DNA of 64,000 nt from Aureimonas ureilytica (GTDB lineage: Bacteria; Pseudomonadota; Alphaproteobacteria; Rhizobiales; Rhizobiaceae). Position 1 is the first letter of the stretch, and each line of letters begins with the position of its first letter. The notes below the pieces were generated by a model. That model did not search any database. It was not told the DNA's origin and saw only the letters and a list, made by a program, of their open reading frames with translations. The position numbers and the translations under genes are program-made. The stretch spans positions 1 through 64,000 of the forward strand of contig NZ_LDQA01000007.1 of the NCBI RefSeq assembly GCF_001475935.1, written 5' to 3'. This document shows positions 8,767-17,124 of the stretch, one piece after another.

Positions 8767-10032
8767 ATGAACCATTTCGAATATCGTGACGGAATCCTCC
8801 ATGGCGAGGGGGTCGATGTCAGGCAGATTGCGGCCGAGATCGGTACGCCCTTCTACTGCTATTCCACCGCCACGCTGGAGCGCCATTACCGCGTTTTTGC
8901 GGAAGCCTTCGCCGATATCGACGCGACCGTCTGCTACGCGATGAAGGCCAATTCGAACCAGGCCGTGTTGAAGACGCTGGCCCGACTCGGCGCGGGCGCG
9001 GATGTCGTCTCGGGCGGCGAGTTGAAGCGCGCGCTCCTGGCGGGCATTCCCCCCGAGAAGATCATGTTTTCGGGCGTCGGCAAGACGGCCGAGGAAATCG
9101 ACGCCGGGCTCAACGCCGGCATCTTCTGCTTCAACATCGAATCCGAACCCGAGCTTCGCGCCATTTCCGAGCGCGCCGTGGCGCTGGGGCGCACCGCCCA
9201 TGTCTCCTTCCGCATCAACCCGGATGTGGACGCGCGCACCCACGCCAAGATCTCGACGGGCAAGAAGTCCGACAAGTTCGGCATCGCCTTCGAGCGGGCG
9301 GAAGCGGTCTATGATCTGGCCGCCTCGCTGCCGGGCATCGCGGTATCGGGCATCGACATGCATATCGGCTCGCAGATCACGGAACTGGAGCCCTTCGATC
9401 TCGCCTTCGCCAAGCTCGCCGAACTCGTCGGCCGCCTGCGCGCCAAGGGCCATTCCATCACCCATATCGATCTCGGCGGCGGCCTCGGCGTGCCCTATCG
9501 CGCGTCCAACGAGCCCCCTCCCGGCCCGCCGGCCTATGCCGAGACGGTGAAGAAGCATGTGCGCGCGCTGGGTGCCAAGGTCATCTTCGAGCCGGGCCGG
9601 TTGATCGCGGCCAATGCCGGGATTCTCGTCTCTGAAGTCGTCTATGTGAAAGAAGAGGCGGGGCGCACCTTCGTGATCGTGGACGCCGCGATGAACGATC
9701 TGATCCGCCCGACGCTCTATGAGGCCTGGCACGAGATCCGCCCGGTCGTGGAGCCGGACGGCCAGTCCGACTATGTGACGGTCGATGTCGTCGGCCCGGT
9801 CTGCGAGAGCGGCGACTTCATGGCCAAGGAGCGCTCGCTGCCGGCTCTGAAGCCGGGCGATCTCGTCGCCATCGCCTCGGCCGGCGCTTACGGCGCGGTT
9901 CAGTCCGGCACCTACAACACGCGCGCGCTGGTGCCCGAAGTGCTGGTGAAGGACGACCGCTATGCCGTGATCCGGCCGCGCATGAGCGTGGACGAGATCA
10001 TCGCGCTCGACCGCGTGCCGGACTGGCTCTGA
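8767..10032 (+). CDS. lysA: Diaminopimelate decarboxylase
   Basis: A 421-residue PLP enzyme that decarboxylates meso-diaminopimelate to lysine. The PLP lysine is K60 in CYAMKANSNQAVL. The phosphate-binding glycine segment HIDLGGGLGVPY and the C-terminal VVGPVCESGDF with the active-site cysteine (about residue 348) complete the alanine-racemase-fold decarboxylase pattern. Length is normal. It is probably transcribed with argH and the lipoprotein upstream. Confidence 0.97.
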   Translation: MNHFEYRDGILHGEGVDVRQIAAEIGTPFYCYSTATLERHYRVFAEAFADIDATVCYAMKANSNQAVLKTLARLGAGADVVSGGELKRALLAGIPPEKIMFSGVGKTAEEIDAGLNAGIFCFNIESEPELRAISERAVALGRTAHVSFRINPDVDARTHAKISTGKKSDKFGIAFERAEAVYDLAASLPGIAVSGIDMHIGSQITELEPFDLAFAKLAELVGRLRAKGHSITHIDLGGGLGVPYRASNEPPPGPPAYAETVKKHVRALGAKVIFEPGRLIAANAGILVSEVVYVKEEAGRTFVIVDAAMNDLIRPTLYEAWHEIRPVVEPDGQSDYVTVDVVGPVCESGDFMAKERSLPALKPGDLVAIASAGAYGAVQSGTYNTRALVPEVLVKDDRYAVIRPRMSVDEIIALDRVPDWL

Positions 10033-10352
10033 CGGATCGCGGTGGGCCGGGCGGCGCTTACGCGTGCCGCCCTGTCGCCCTTTGCCGAACGCGTCTGCAT
10101 TGGTTGCGGCGCGTGGCCGCGCCGGGCCGCTTGCCCGTTCACGCCTTCGCGACGGCCTCGTCTTCGCCATAGAAACTGTTAGGTTATCTCGGACGAGCGG
10201 CTGATGGGCCGGGCGATCCGCATTCCGTTCCGGCGTTGCCCGAAGCCTATGGGTTTCGCGTGGGAGACGGGACCGAGGCCCGCCCGCCTGTCCTTGCCTT
10301 CTTCAAGCCATCGGCCCTGTGCTGGCGGCCCCCTTTGCCTGAAAGCGGCGCG
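10033..10352. other. Intergenic stretch between lysA and the TIGR02302 gene
   Basis: A 7-bp stem with complementary inner bases (GGGCGGC at 10049-10055, GCCGCCC at 10066-10072) follows the lysA stop by 16 bases and may close the lysA transcript. An A+T-richer patch near 10168-10190 could carry a promoter for the next gene. No further gene or motif is clear. Confidence 0.45.
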
Positions 10353-12953
10353 ATGGTTGAGCCTGTTTCTCCTTCCCCGACCGCCGCCCGTGGCCCGTTC
10401 CGGGCGCGCGCCAGCGCCGTCGCCTCGCTGCTTCTGGAGCGCGCATGGCCGGTTCTGATGGGGCTCGCCGCGCTGGTCGCGGGCTTTCTGACGCTCTCCT
10501 GGTTCGGCCTGTTTGCCGCCGCGCCCTTCTGGCTGCGGATCGCGCTGCTCGTCGCCTTTGTCGCAGGACTGGGTGCCATCCTCTGGCGCGCGCGCACGCT
10601 GCGCTGGCCGAGCCGGGCCGAGGTGATCCGGCGGATCGAGGCCGAGAGCCAGCTTCTCCACCAGCCCTTGCAGGTGCAGGCCGACCGGGCAGCCGGCGAC
10701 GATCCGTTCGCACTGGCGCTCTGGCGCGAGCACCAGCGCCGCATGGCCGCGCGCCTGTCGCAGCTGCGCGGCGGGCATCCGCGCACGCGCACCTATCTCC
10801 TCGACCCGCTGGGCCTGCGCGCGCTGCTGGCGGCTCTTCTCGTCACGGCATTCGCCTATTCCTTCGGCCCCGGCGGCGGGCGGGTGAGCGACGCTTTGGA
10901 AGGCGGCGAGGTGCCTCTTCTGGCGGCGGCCCGCGTCGATGCCTGGGCAACGCCGCCCGGCTATACCGGGCGCGCCCCGATCTTCCTGTCGGGCGACAGC
11001 GCAGGCAGCGCGGTCGATGTGCCGGAAGGCACGATCCTCTCGCTGCGTCTGTCGGATGGGGAGGGCACCAAGGTCGTCTTCACACCGGAGGGTGGCGAGG
11101 CCGTGGCGCTGGCGCCGGTCACGCCCGAGGCGGCGGCCGGCCAAACCGAGGCGGCCACGACTTCGGGCGCCGCGCAATATGAGCTGCCGCTGGATGCCAA
11201 TGGCTCGGTGCGCGTCGAGACGACCTTGCGCACGCTGCGGGACTGGCGCTTCGCGGTGCTGCCGGACAACCCGCCGACGGTGCGCTTCGACGGCGAGCCC
11301 AAGCGCGGGCGCGGCAACAATCTCGACATCGCCTTCATCGTGTCCGACGATTACGGTGCGAGCGCCGGCAAGGCGCTTCTGCAGGTGCGTGAGCCCGTCG
11401 CTCCCGGCGCGCGACCGCTGGTGCCGGTGCCCGACATCACGCTCGCCACGCCCCGCCGCACCAAGGGTGAGGCCAAGGGGCGCACGGCGATCGATCTCTC
11501 CGAAAGCCCCTATGCCGGGGCCAAGATGGCGATGACGCTTCAGGTGCGCGACGATGCGGGGCAGATCGGCGAGTCGCAGCCGGTGGAGGTGACGATCCCC
11601 GAGCGACGCTTCAACGATCCGTTGGCGCGCGCGGTGATCGAGCAGCGCCGAATTCTGGCGCTCGATGCCAACGCCGCAAGGCGCGTGGTGGATATGCTCG
11701 ATGCGGTGACGCTGCGCGGCGATGAGTTCATTCCCAAGGCGACGGATTATCTGGCGCTGCGCGCCGCGCGCGAGCGCTTGGCACAAGCCAGGGACGATCG
11801 GTCGCTTCTGTCGGTCGTGGATTTCCTCTGGTCCATCGCGCTGGGGATCGAGGAGGGCGGTCTGTCCGTCGCCGAGCGCCAGCTGCGCGACGCGCAGGAG
11901 AATCTCGCCGAGGCGCTGCGCAACAATGCAAGCGAGGAGGAGATCGCCAAGCTCACGCAGGAACTGCGTCAGGCCATGCAGCAATATCTCCAGGCCATGG
12001 CCGAGGCGATGCGCAACATCCCGCCGCAGAACCAGAGCCAGATGGGCGAGATGCAGGAGATCCGCCCCCAAGACCTCGACCGGATGCTGGACCGGATCGA
12101 GAATCTGGCGCGCTCCGGCTCACGCGATGCCGCGCAGCAGCTTCTTTCCGAGCTGAACCAGATGATGCAGAGCCTTCAGGCCATGCGCCCCGGCCAGCAG
12201 GGCCAGCAGGCGCAGAACCCGATGCAGCAGCAGATGAACCAGCTCGGCGAGATGCTCCAGCGCCAGCAGCGCCTGATGGACCAGACCTTCGAAATGGGCC
12301 GTCAGGAGATGCGCCGCCAGATGGAGGCCGAGCGCGGCATGGGCGAAAACCAGCAGGGCCAGGAAGGGCAGCGCCCCAGCGGTGACGGTGGCCAAGCGCC
12401 GACGCAGGAGCAGCTTCAAGCCATGCGCGAGCGCCTCCAGCGCGAGCAGGGCCAGTTGCAGAAGGATCTTCAGGCGCTTCAGGACGCGATGAAGGGCCAG
12501 GGGATGCAGCCGAGCGAGGATTTCGGCAAAGCCGGGCAATCCATGGGCAAGGCCGAAGGCGCGATTGGCCAAGGCAATGGCGAGGAGGCCGTCGGCCAGC
12601 AGGGCGATGCCATGGCCGCGCTGCGGCGCGGCGCTCAGGACGCTATGCGCCAGATGCAGCAGGCCATGGGACAGGGCCAAGGTCAGGGTCAGCAGCCGGG
12701 CCAAGGTCAGCAGCCGGGGCAGGGGCAGTTGGGCCAGGGCACGGGGCCGGGCCGCCAGCGCTCGGGGCTCGACCCGCTCGGGCGCGAGCGCCAGACGCAG
12801 GGGCCGGATTTCGGCAGCGATGTCGGCGTGCCCGACGAGATCGACATCCAGCGCGCCCGCCAGATTCTCGACCAGATTCGCGACCGTCTGGGCCGCCAGC
12901 TCTCGCCGCAGGAAGAGAAGGATTATCTGGAACGGCTCCTGCGCACGCCTTGA
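10353..12953 (+). CDS. TIGR02302-family (DUF4175) membrane protein
   Basis: An 866-residue protein of a family found beside lysA in rhizobia; its function is unknown. It has three N-terminal membrane helices (about residues 28-50, 56-74 and 143-165), then a large periplasmic-looking beta-rich part with proline-rich turns, a charged helical region from about residue 420, and a long Gln/Met/Gly-rich low-complexity stretch (about residues 540-825). The end (ISPQ-type SPQEEKDYLERLLRTP) is conserved-looking. ATG 10353 starts MVEPVSPSP ahead of the first helix; further upstream frame reads as non-coding. It may be cotranscribed with lysA, but the 320-base gap leaves this open. Confidence 0.9.
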   Translation: MVEPVSPSPTAARGPFRARASAVASLLLERAWPVLMGLAALVAGFLTLSWFGLFAAAPFWLRIALLVAFVAGLGAILWRARTLRWPSRAEVIRRIEAESQLLHQPLQVQADRAAGDDPFALALWREHQRRMAARLSQLRGGHPRTRTYLLDPLGLRALLAALLVTAFAYSFGPGGGRVSDALEGGEVPLLAAARVDAWATPPGYTGRAPIFLSGDSAGSAVDVPEGTILSLRLSDGEGTKVVFTPEGGEAVALAPVTPEAAAGQTEAATTSGAAQYELPLDANGSVRVETTLRTLRDWRFAVLPDNPPTVRFDGEPKRGRGNNLDIAFIVSDDYGASAGKALLQVREPVAPGARPLVPVPDITLATPRRTKGEAKGRTAIDLSESPYAGAKMAMTLQVRDDAGQIGESQPVEVTIPERRFNDPLARAVIEQRRILALDANAARRVVDMLDAVTLRGDEFIPKATDYLALRAARERLAQARDDRSLLSVVDFLWSIALGIEEGGLSVAERQLRDAQENLAEALRNNASEEEIAKLTQELRQAMQQYLQAMAEAMRNIPPQNQSQMGEMQEIRPQDLDRMLDRIENLARSGSRDAAQQLLSELNQMMQSLQAMRPGQQGQQAQNPMQQQMNQLGEMLQRQQRLMDQTFEMGRQEMRRQMEAERGMGENQQGQEGQRPSGDGGQAPTQEQLQAMRERLQREQGQLQKDLQALQDAMKGQGMQPSEDFGKAGQSMGKAEGAIGQGNGEEAVGQQGDAMAALRRGAQDAMRQMQQAMGQGQGQGQQPGQGQQPGQGQLGQGTGPGRQRSGLDPLGRERQTQGPDFGSDVGVPDEIDIQRARQILDQIRDRLGRQLSPQEEKDYLERLLRTP
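12668..12745 (+). repeat. Gln-Gly tandem low-complexity repeat inside the TIGR02302 gene
   Basis: The coding sequence contains repeated units encoding GQGQGQ and GQQPGQ, with near-exact duplications of CAGCAGCCGGGCCAAGGT. Such tracts can change length by slippage. They lie in the flexible C-terminal part of the protein, and the reading frame is intact. Confidence 0.75.
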
Positions 12954-13281
12954 GGGGCGTTGCGCTGGCGGGTGCCGTTCTGCCGAGACATACACCGGGC
13001 CGAATGAGTCGGCCCATGCGTTTCCTGCGTCTTCGAGCTGGAGCCAAAATCTCGCGAGGTCGCTTGGCCGGAGCGTCTCGCCGCTCGCCCTGTCGCGAAT
13101 GCTGGACGCTGCCGCCGGCATCGGCCGCGCTCCGCTCCTCGTGATCGAACGAAAATCCGTCGACCATCCTCCGCGCGGTGGTTTCGCCCCCAACTCCGAG
13201 CGCTTCACGGCAGGCCGACCGCCTCTCGCCACCAGCCTCGCGCGGGTCTATGAGACGCTGCGTCAGGCAAGGAGGCCCGTC
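12954..13281. other. Intergenic stretch holding palindromic element copy B
   Basis: This 328-base gap has no convincing gene. Most of it (about 13033-13198) is a diverged copy of the palindromic element described at 29671-29838; the rest is unremarkable, apart from the GGAGG ribosome binding site at 13271-13275 for the next gene. Confidence 0.6.
13033..13198. repeat. Palindromic intergenic element, copy B
   Basis: The core starting TGTCGCGAATGCT at 13091 matches the core of copy A at 29729 at about 45 of 54 positions without gaps. The flanking arms also line up in order with those of copy A: CTCGCGAGGTCGCTTGGCCGG on the left, ATCCGTCGACCATCCTCCGC on the right. The outer arms of this copy no longer pair well, so it looks like an older, decayed copy. 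It ends about 85 bases before the methyltransferase start. Confidence 0.65.
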
Positions 13282-14070
13282 ATGGCGGAATGGAATCCTT
13301 CACTCTACAGCCGTTTCGAGGACGAGCGCACGCGGCCCGCGCGCGACCTACTGGCCCGCTGCCGGCTGGATGCGCCCGAGGGCGGGCGGGGCCTTCGCAT
13401 CGCCGATCTCGGCTGCGGCCCGGGCAACTCGACCGAACTCCTGTTCCAACGCTTTCCCGACGCCGAGATCACCGGCTTCGATACGTCGGAAGCCATGCTG
13501 GACACGGCGCGCTGGCGCTTGCCCAACTGCCGGTTCGAGCGGGCCGATATCGGCGCCTTCGAGCCGGCCGCGCCCTTCGATCTTCTCTATGCCAATGCCT
13601 CGCTGCAATGGGTGCTGGGGCATGACAGGCTGATCCCCCGCCTGTTCGCCCATGTCGCGCCGAGCGGACTTCTCGCCGCGCAAATCCCGGACAATCTCAC
13701 TGAACCGGCGCAGATCGCCATGCGCGACATCGCGGCGGAGCCGGACTTTGCCGGGCTTCTTTCGGGCATGTCGGAGGCGCGGGAGGATGTCGCCGCGCGC
13801 AGCAGCTATTACGACTGGTTGATCCCGCAGGCGAGTGAGGTCGATGTCTGGACCACGATCTACGAGCATCCGATGGAGAGCGCGGCCGCGATCACCGACT
13901 GGTTCCGCTCGACGGGGCTGAAGCCCTTTATCGATCCGCTCGATGAAGACGCGCGAGCACGGTTTCTCCAGCGCTATACCGAAGAGATGGAGCGGCGCTA
14001 CGAGGCGAGAGCCGACGGACAGCGGCTTCTGGCCTTTCCCCGCCTGTTCTTCGTGGCGCGGCGTCGGTGA
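13282..14070 (+). CDS. tam: Trans-aconitate 2-methyltransferase-like enzyme
   Basis: A 262-residue class I SAM methyltransferase. The SAM loop IADLGCGPGNST lies at about residues 40-51, followed by acidic GFDTSEAMLD. LLYANASLQWVLGHD and a C-terminal WFRSTGLKPFIDPL segment are as in the Tam family, which methyl-esterifies trans-aconitate, a spontaneous inhibitor of the citrate cycle. ATG 13282 follows GGAGG by six bases. The gene stands alone and ends at a hairpin shared with the convergent receiver gene. The substrate is inferred from the family. Confidence 0.88.
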   Translation: MAEWNPSLYSRFEDERTRPARDLLARCRLDAPEGGRGLRIADLGCGPGNSTELLFQRFPDAEITGFDTSEAMLDTARWRLPNCRFERADIGAFEPAAPFDLLYANASLQWVLGHDRLIPRLFAHVAPSGLLAAQIPDNLTEPAQIAMRDIAAEPDFAGLLSGMSEAREDVAARSSYYDWLIPQASEVDVWTTIYEHPMESAAAITDWFRSTGLKPFIDPLDEDARARFLQRYTEEMERRYEARADGQRLLAFPRLFFVARRR

Positions 14071-14082
14071 TCACGCATGAAA

Positions 14083-14102
14083 AAAGGGCCTCGCGGCCCT
14101 TT
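14083..14102. terminator. Bidirectional intrinsic terminator
   Basis: The stem AAAGGGCC (14083-14090) / GGCCCTTT (14095-14102) with loop TCGC is preceded by further A residues from 14080. It sits between the convergent methyltransferase and receiver genes and can serve the reverse-strand transcript best, where the A-run reads as a T-run. Confidence 0.8.
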
Positions 14103-14127
14103 CGCATTTGCCTGTCCCTGACGCCAC

Positions 14128-14535
14128 TCAGCCGTAGCGGCGCATCAGAAACATGTCTTCGTCGGCGCTGGGATCGCGCAGGGCGACGGCCACGCGCATC
14201 CGGATTTCGGCCAGCGTGAAGGGCTTGTCCACGACGCCGAGAATGATCTGGCAGAGATCCTCGGCCGCTTCGCGCTGCTCGGCATAGCCGGTCATCAGCA
14301 GGATCGGCAGGTCGGGGAAGGCCGAGCGCGCGGCATAGGCCAGCTCGATGCCGGTCATGCCCGGCATGCGGATGTCCGACAGGATGAGATCGAAACGCCC
14401 GTTTTCCTCGGCGAGGATATCGATGGCCATTTCGCCATCCTCGGCCATGACGATCTCATGTCCTTCCATGCGCAGAGCACGGGCCACGAGGAGTCGGACG
14501 CCTGCTTCATCTTCCGCGATGAGGATTCTTGCCAT
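14128..14535 (-). CDS. Single-domain response regulator (CheY-like receiver)
   Basis: A 135-residue receiver domain without an output domain. The phosphoacceptor is D54 in LILSDIRMPGMTG, with the acidic pair at E8-D9 (LIAEDE), T82 (LLMTGY) and K104 (VVDKPF), so all catalytic residues are in place. Such proteins act by protein-protein contacts, as CpdR does in rhizobia and Caulobacter. The sequence is not close enough to CpdR as I remember it to use that symbol. The C-terminal tail DEDMFLMRRYG is short. It is divergent from the diguanylate cyclase gene across 320 bases; no cognate kinase is in the window. Confidence 0.9.
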   Translation of the reverse strand: MARILIAEDEAGVRLLVARALRMEGHEIVMAEDGEMAIDILAEENGRFDLILSDIRMPGMTGIELAYAARSAFPDLPILLMTGYAEQREAAEDLCQIILGVVDKPFTLAEIRMRVAVALRDPSADEDMFLMRRYG

Positions 14536-14855
14536 GATCCGTCAAACTCCCACACATCGGCCGGGGCCGCCCGGCTTTGGGCAAGACCGGCCCCTAGATC
14601 GGATTATCCGGCATCATCCTTGTGCGAAGCCTTACGAAGCGTGGTTAGAGAAGGGTAAAAACTTCAATCGGCGTGAGATCGACATCCGGCGAGATGATAC
14701 GGATGGCGGAAGATCATGCGACAGTAGAAAGCTTATGTATCTGAAAGATGTGAATCCGAAATACCTGATATTGTCTGGCGCTTTCAGCATATCCTAACGG
14801 AAATCAGCGAGAGCATGAGGCTCGAACCGCGTCTCGACCAAGCTTAGGTGCCTCC
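14536..14855. other. Divergent intergenic region, A+T-richer
   Basis: This 320-base gap lies between the receiver gene and the diguanylate cyclase. From 14640 to 14800 it is clearly richer in A and T than its surroundings, as expected for promoters in both directions. I find no long palindrome, no riboswitch-like structure and no convincing small gene. Confidence 0.5.
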
Positions 14856-16070
14856 GTGAGTCCAGCTCTCGTCTTGGACGTCCCCACTCTCTTCAAGCTC
14901 ATGTTCCTGGTGGACATGGTGGTATGCCTCCTGCTAACGGCCTATCGCGCCGACGCTCACTATGCGGAGGCCATTCGTGGCTTTGTTCTGGGTCGCCTTC
15001 TGCACGGTTCCGCCTGCCTGCTCCTGGGGCTGGTTGGTCTTCTGCCTCCAGCCCTATCGCTGATCCTGCCGACGAGTATGGTGTTCCTGGGTTATAGCTT
15101 GGAAGGCGCCACGATCGCGCGCTTGCGGGGGCTCGGCCGGCTCCAAAGCGTGATACCCGTCTGCATCGCCCTTATCGGCATCGGCTTCGTCCATCTCGGG
15201 ACTTGGAGCCAGCCCTATCTGATCGGGATCGCCAGCGGGTTCGTCAGCCTGATGTGCCTCTACACGAGCCTTGCGATTGTTCTACCTGCGCATCGCACGC
15301 GGCTGGTCTGGATGATGTTCGGGGTTTTCCTGCTGAACTGCGTGGCGTCGGCCGTCCGATCCTATTCCGGCTTTTTCGACGGCGTGTCTCTGAACGATCC
15401 GTCCGTTCCTCAAACGAGCGGACTTGTGGCCGCCTATATCTATTGCGTCGGCGGAGGGGTGGGCTTCCTGCTTTTCCTGAAGGAAGAGGCGGACCGCGCC
15501 TTGCTGCGCCAAGCGCAAAGCGATCCGTTGACTGGGCTTCTCAATCGCCGCGCGTTTTTCGAGGCGCTGGGTGAGGGCTTGGCGGCCTGCGAGCTGGGGC
15601 GGTCTCCGCTCTCGATTCTGTGCTTCGATCTCGATTATTTCAAGTCGGTCAACGACACCTACGGCCATCAGGCCGGCGACGAGGTCTTGTGCAAGGTCAG
15701 CGCCGTGGTCGCGGCCACTCTGACGGCGCACGGCTTCTCGACCCGGCCCGGACGCATTGGCGGAGAGGAGTTCGCGGCCTTCATGCCCTGTAATGCGGCC
15801 GGCGCGACTCAGATCGCCGAAGCGGTTCGGCTGGCTGTGATGGGCACCCGGTTTTCCGGCGTGCCGGGCCTCACCTGCACCGCGAGCATCGGCGTCGCGG
15901 AAGCGCTGCCGGTTGGGGATTCGCTTCAGTCGCTCGTGCGCCGCTGCGACCTCGCCCTCTATGAGGCCAAGGCGCGGGGGCGCAATCAGGTCGTCCTGTT
16001 GAACTCTCAGCTCACGACGCGGCCGACGAAGGGCAGTTCGCGGAACGTGTGGGCGACGTCCATCCCGTAG
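14856..16070 (+). CDS. Membrane diguanylate cyclase (GGDEF)
   Basis: A 404-residue protein with about six N-terminal membrane helices (up to about residue 210) and a C-terminal GGDEF domain that makes cyclic di-GMP. The domain starts DPLTGLLNRRAFFE and carries FDLDYFKSVND and the active-site RIGGEEF. The position where the inhibitory RxxD I-site usually lies reads as TRPGR, so product inhibition is probably absent. The start is GTG 14856; an ATG 15 codons later is an alternative. The frame runs 64 bases into the convergent hpt gene, giving a tail after the usual domain end (ARGRNQVVLLN). Confidence 0.9.
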   Translation: MSPALVLDVPTLFKLMFLVDMVVCLLLTAYRADAHYAEAIRGFVLGRLLHGSACLLLGLVGLLPPALSLILPTSMVFLGYSLEGATIARLRGLGRLQSVIPVCIALIGIGFVHLGTWSQPYLIGIASGFVSLMCLYTSLAIVLPAHRTRLVWMMFGVFLLNCVASAVRSYSGFFDGVSLNDPSVPQTSGLVAAYIYCVGGGVGFLLFLKEEADRALLRQAQSDPLTGLLNRRAFFEALGEGLAACELGRSPLSILCFDLDYFKSVNDTYGHQAGDEVLCKVSAVVAATLTAHGFSTRPGRIGGEEFAAFMPCNAAGATQIAEAVRLAVMGTRFSGVPGLTCTASIGVAEALPVGDSLQSLVRRCDLALYEAKARGRNQVVLLNSQLTTRPTKGSSRNVWATSIP

Positions 16071-16543
16071 CCGACGACGAAGTGATCGGGGCAGTCGAAT
16101 CCGACATAATCGGCTTCCAGCTCGATCACCCGGCGCATACGCTTGTCGAGAAGCACGGCGATTTCCGCGCCGGTCGCCCCGCGCGAGAGCATGAGGTCGC
16201 GCGCGAATTTCAGCGTGCGGCCCGATTCCAGAATATCGTCCACGATCAGCACCTTGCGGCCGGCGATCTGCCCGTCGAGATCGCGCACGATGCGTACGTC
16301 CCCGCCGACCGTCCCCGTGCCGTAGGAGGAGAGCTGGATGAACTCCATCTCTGGCGCCACATGATGGCGGTGCAGCGCGCGGATGAGATCGGCCGCGAAG
16401 ATGAACGAGCCTTTGAGCACGGCTACGACGAGCAGGTTCTCGGGCTTGTGAGCCGCGATCTCGGCAGCCATGCGCTCGATCTCGCGGGCGATGTCCTCTT
16501 CGGAGAAGAGCGTTTCGATCGTCTTGCCGCGCACGCGGATCAT
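16007..16543 (-). CDS. hpt: Hypoxanthine phosphoribosyltransferase
   Basis: A 178-residue purine-salvage enzyme joining hypoxanthine (and usually guanine) to PRPP. The PRPP motif VLIVDDILESGRTL is at about residues 98-111. KGSFIFAADLIRAL (residues 44-57) and VGFDCPDHFVVGYGMD near the end are typical of the family. ATG 16543 overlaps the stop of the small membrane gene upstream in an ATGA, pointing to coupled translation. The 3-prime end overlaps the convergent diguanylate cyclase gene by 64 bases. Confidence 0.95.
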   Translation of the reverse strand: MIRVRGKTIETLFSEEDIAREIERMAAEIAAHKPENLLVVAVLKGSFIFAADLIRALHRHHVAPEMEFIQLSSYGTGTVGGDVRIVRDLDGQIAGRKVLIVDDILESGRTLKFARDLMLSRGATGAEIAVLLDKRMRRVIELEADYVGFDCPDHFVVGYGMDVAHTFRELPFVGRVVS

Positions 16544-16983
16544 GGATGTACCCTTCCTGCCAGCACGGACTGTTTCACCTGCGGCTTTGCCTGCGGCGAC
16601 ATAGGCGCGGGCGCGGCAAAGAGGAAGAGGAAGGCGAAAAGACAGATCATCAGCCGTGTCTCGACGCTCATGTCCTTCGCGACGCTGCGACGCGAGCCGA
16701 GGTCGCGCGAGCGGGGCAAGGGCGCGGCGTTGCTGTTGGCCGTTTCGAAATCGTCCCAGCGATAGGGTCCGGCTGGAGCCGGCTCCGGTTCGGCCGGCGG
16801 GGCGGCCGAAGAAATGCGTCTGGCCTGGAGATCGATGACGATGCTTCGGCTTTCGCGCCAAGGCGTCTGGTCGTAGGCGCGTGCGGCGGAGGAGGCGTGA
16901 CGAGAGCGCAAGGGCCGCTCCTGAAGCTGGTACGATAAAGGCCGGCGAAGGCGCCGATTGGTCAGCGATCGGTAAGCTCGCAT
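16540..16983 (-). CDS. Hypothetical protein with one C-terminal membrane helix
   Basis: A 147-residue protein not recognised as a known family. It starts with a strongly basic segment (MRAYRSLTNRRLRRPLSYQL), has a proline-rich middle (AAPPAEPEPAPAGPYRWDDFE), and carries one hydrophobic helix, LMICLFAFLFLFAAPAPM, near residues 112-129. The stop overlaps the hpt start as ATGA, which is the main reason to believe it. In other rhizobia the gene divergent from ftsE is a longer zinc-ribbon protein; this one has no CxxC motif, so it may be a shortened or unrelated version. ATG 16983 is the likely start, about 140 bases from ftsE. Confidence 0.6.
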   Translation of the reverse strand: MRAYRSLTNRRLRRPLSYQLQERPLRSRHASSAARAYDQTPWRESRSIVIDLQARRISSAAPPAEPEPAPAGPYRWDDFETANSNAAPLPRSRDLGSRRSVAKDMSVETRLMICLFAFLFLFAAPAPMSPQAKPQVKQSVLAGRVHP

Positions 16984-17124
16984 GGTTAATAAGACATAAA
17001 GACCTTGCGCCGAGGCTGACCTCGCCGGCCCGAATGGCGCCGGAAAGTTGCGCCAAACCGACAGGGCGTGAGACAAGGCCGCGACCCTGCCGGGGCGGGC
17101 GGGAATGCGAAAGGGCGGAACGGC

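Noticed and set aside
10179-12071. Very long reverse-strand frame of about 630 codons inside the TIGR02302 gene
   Set aside because: It is antisense to a recognisable protein and rich in Arg, Gly and His; long antisense frames are common in such G+C-rich DNA. The same applies to frames antisense to metX, argJ and the L,D-transpeptidase.
14128-14535. Naming the receiver protein CpdR
   Set aside because: It is a lone receiver domain like CpdR, but the sequence around the phosphorylation site and C-terminus does not match CpdR as I remember it.
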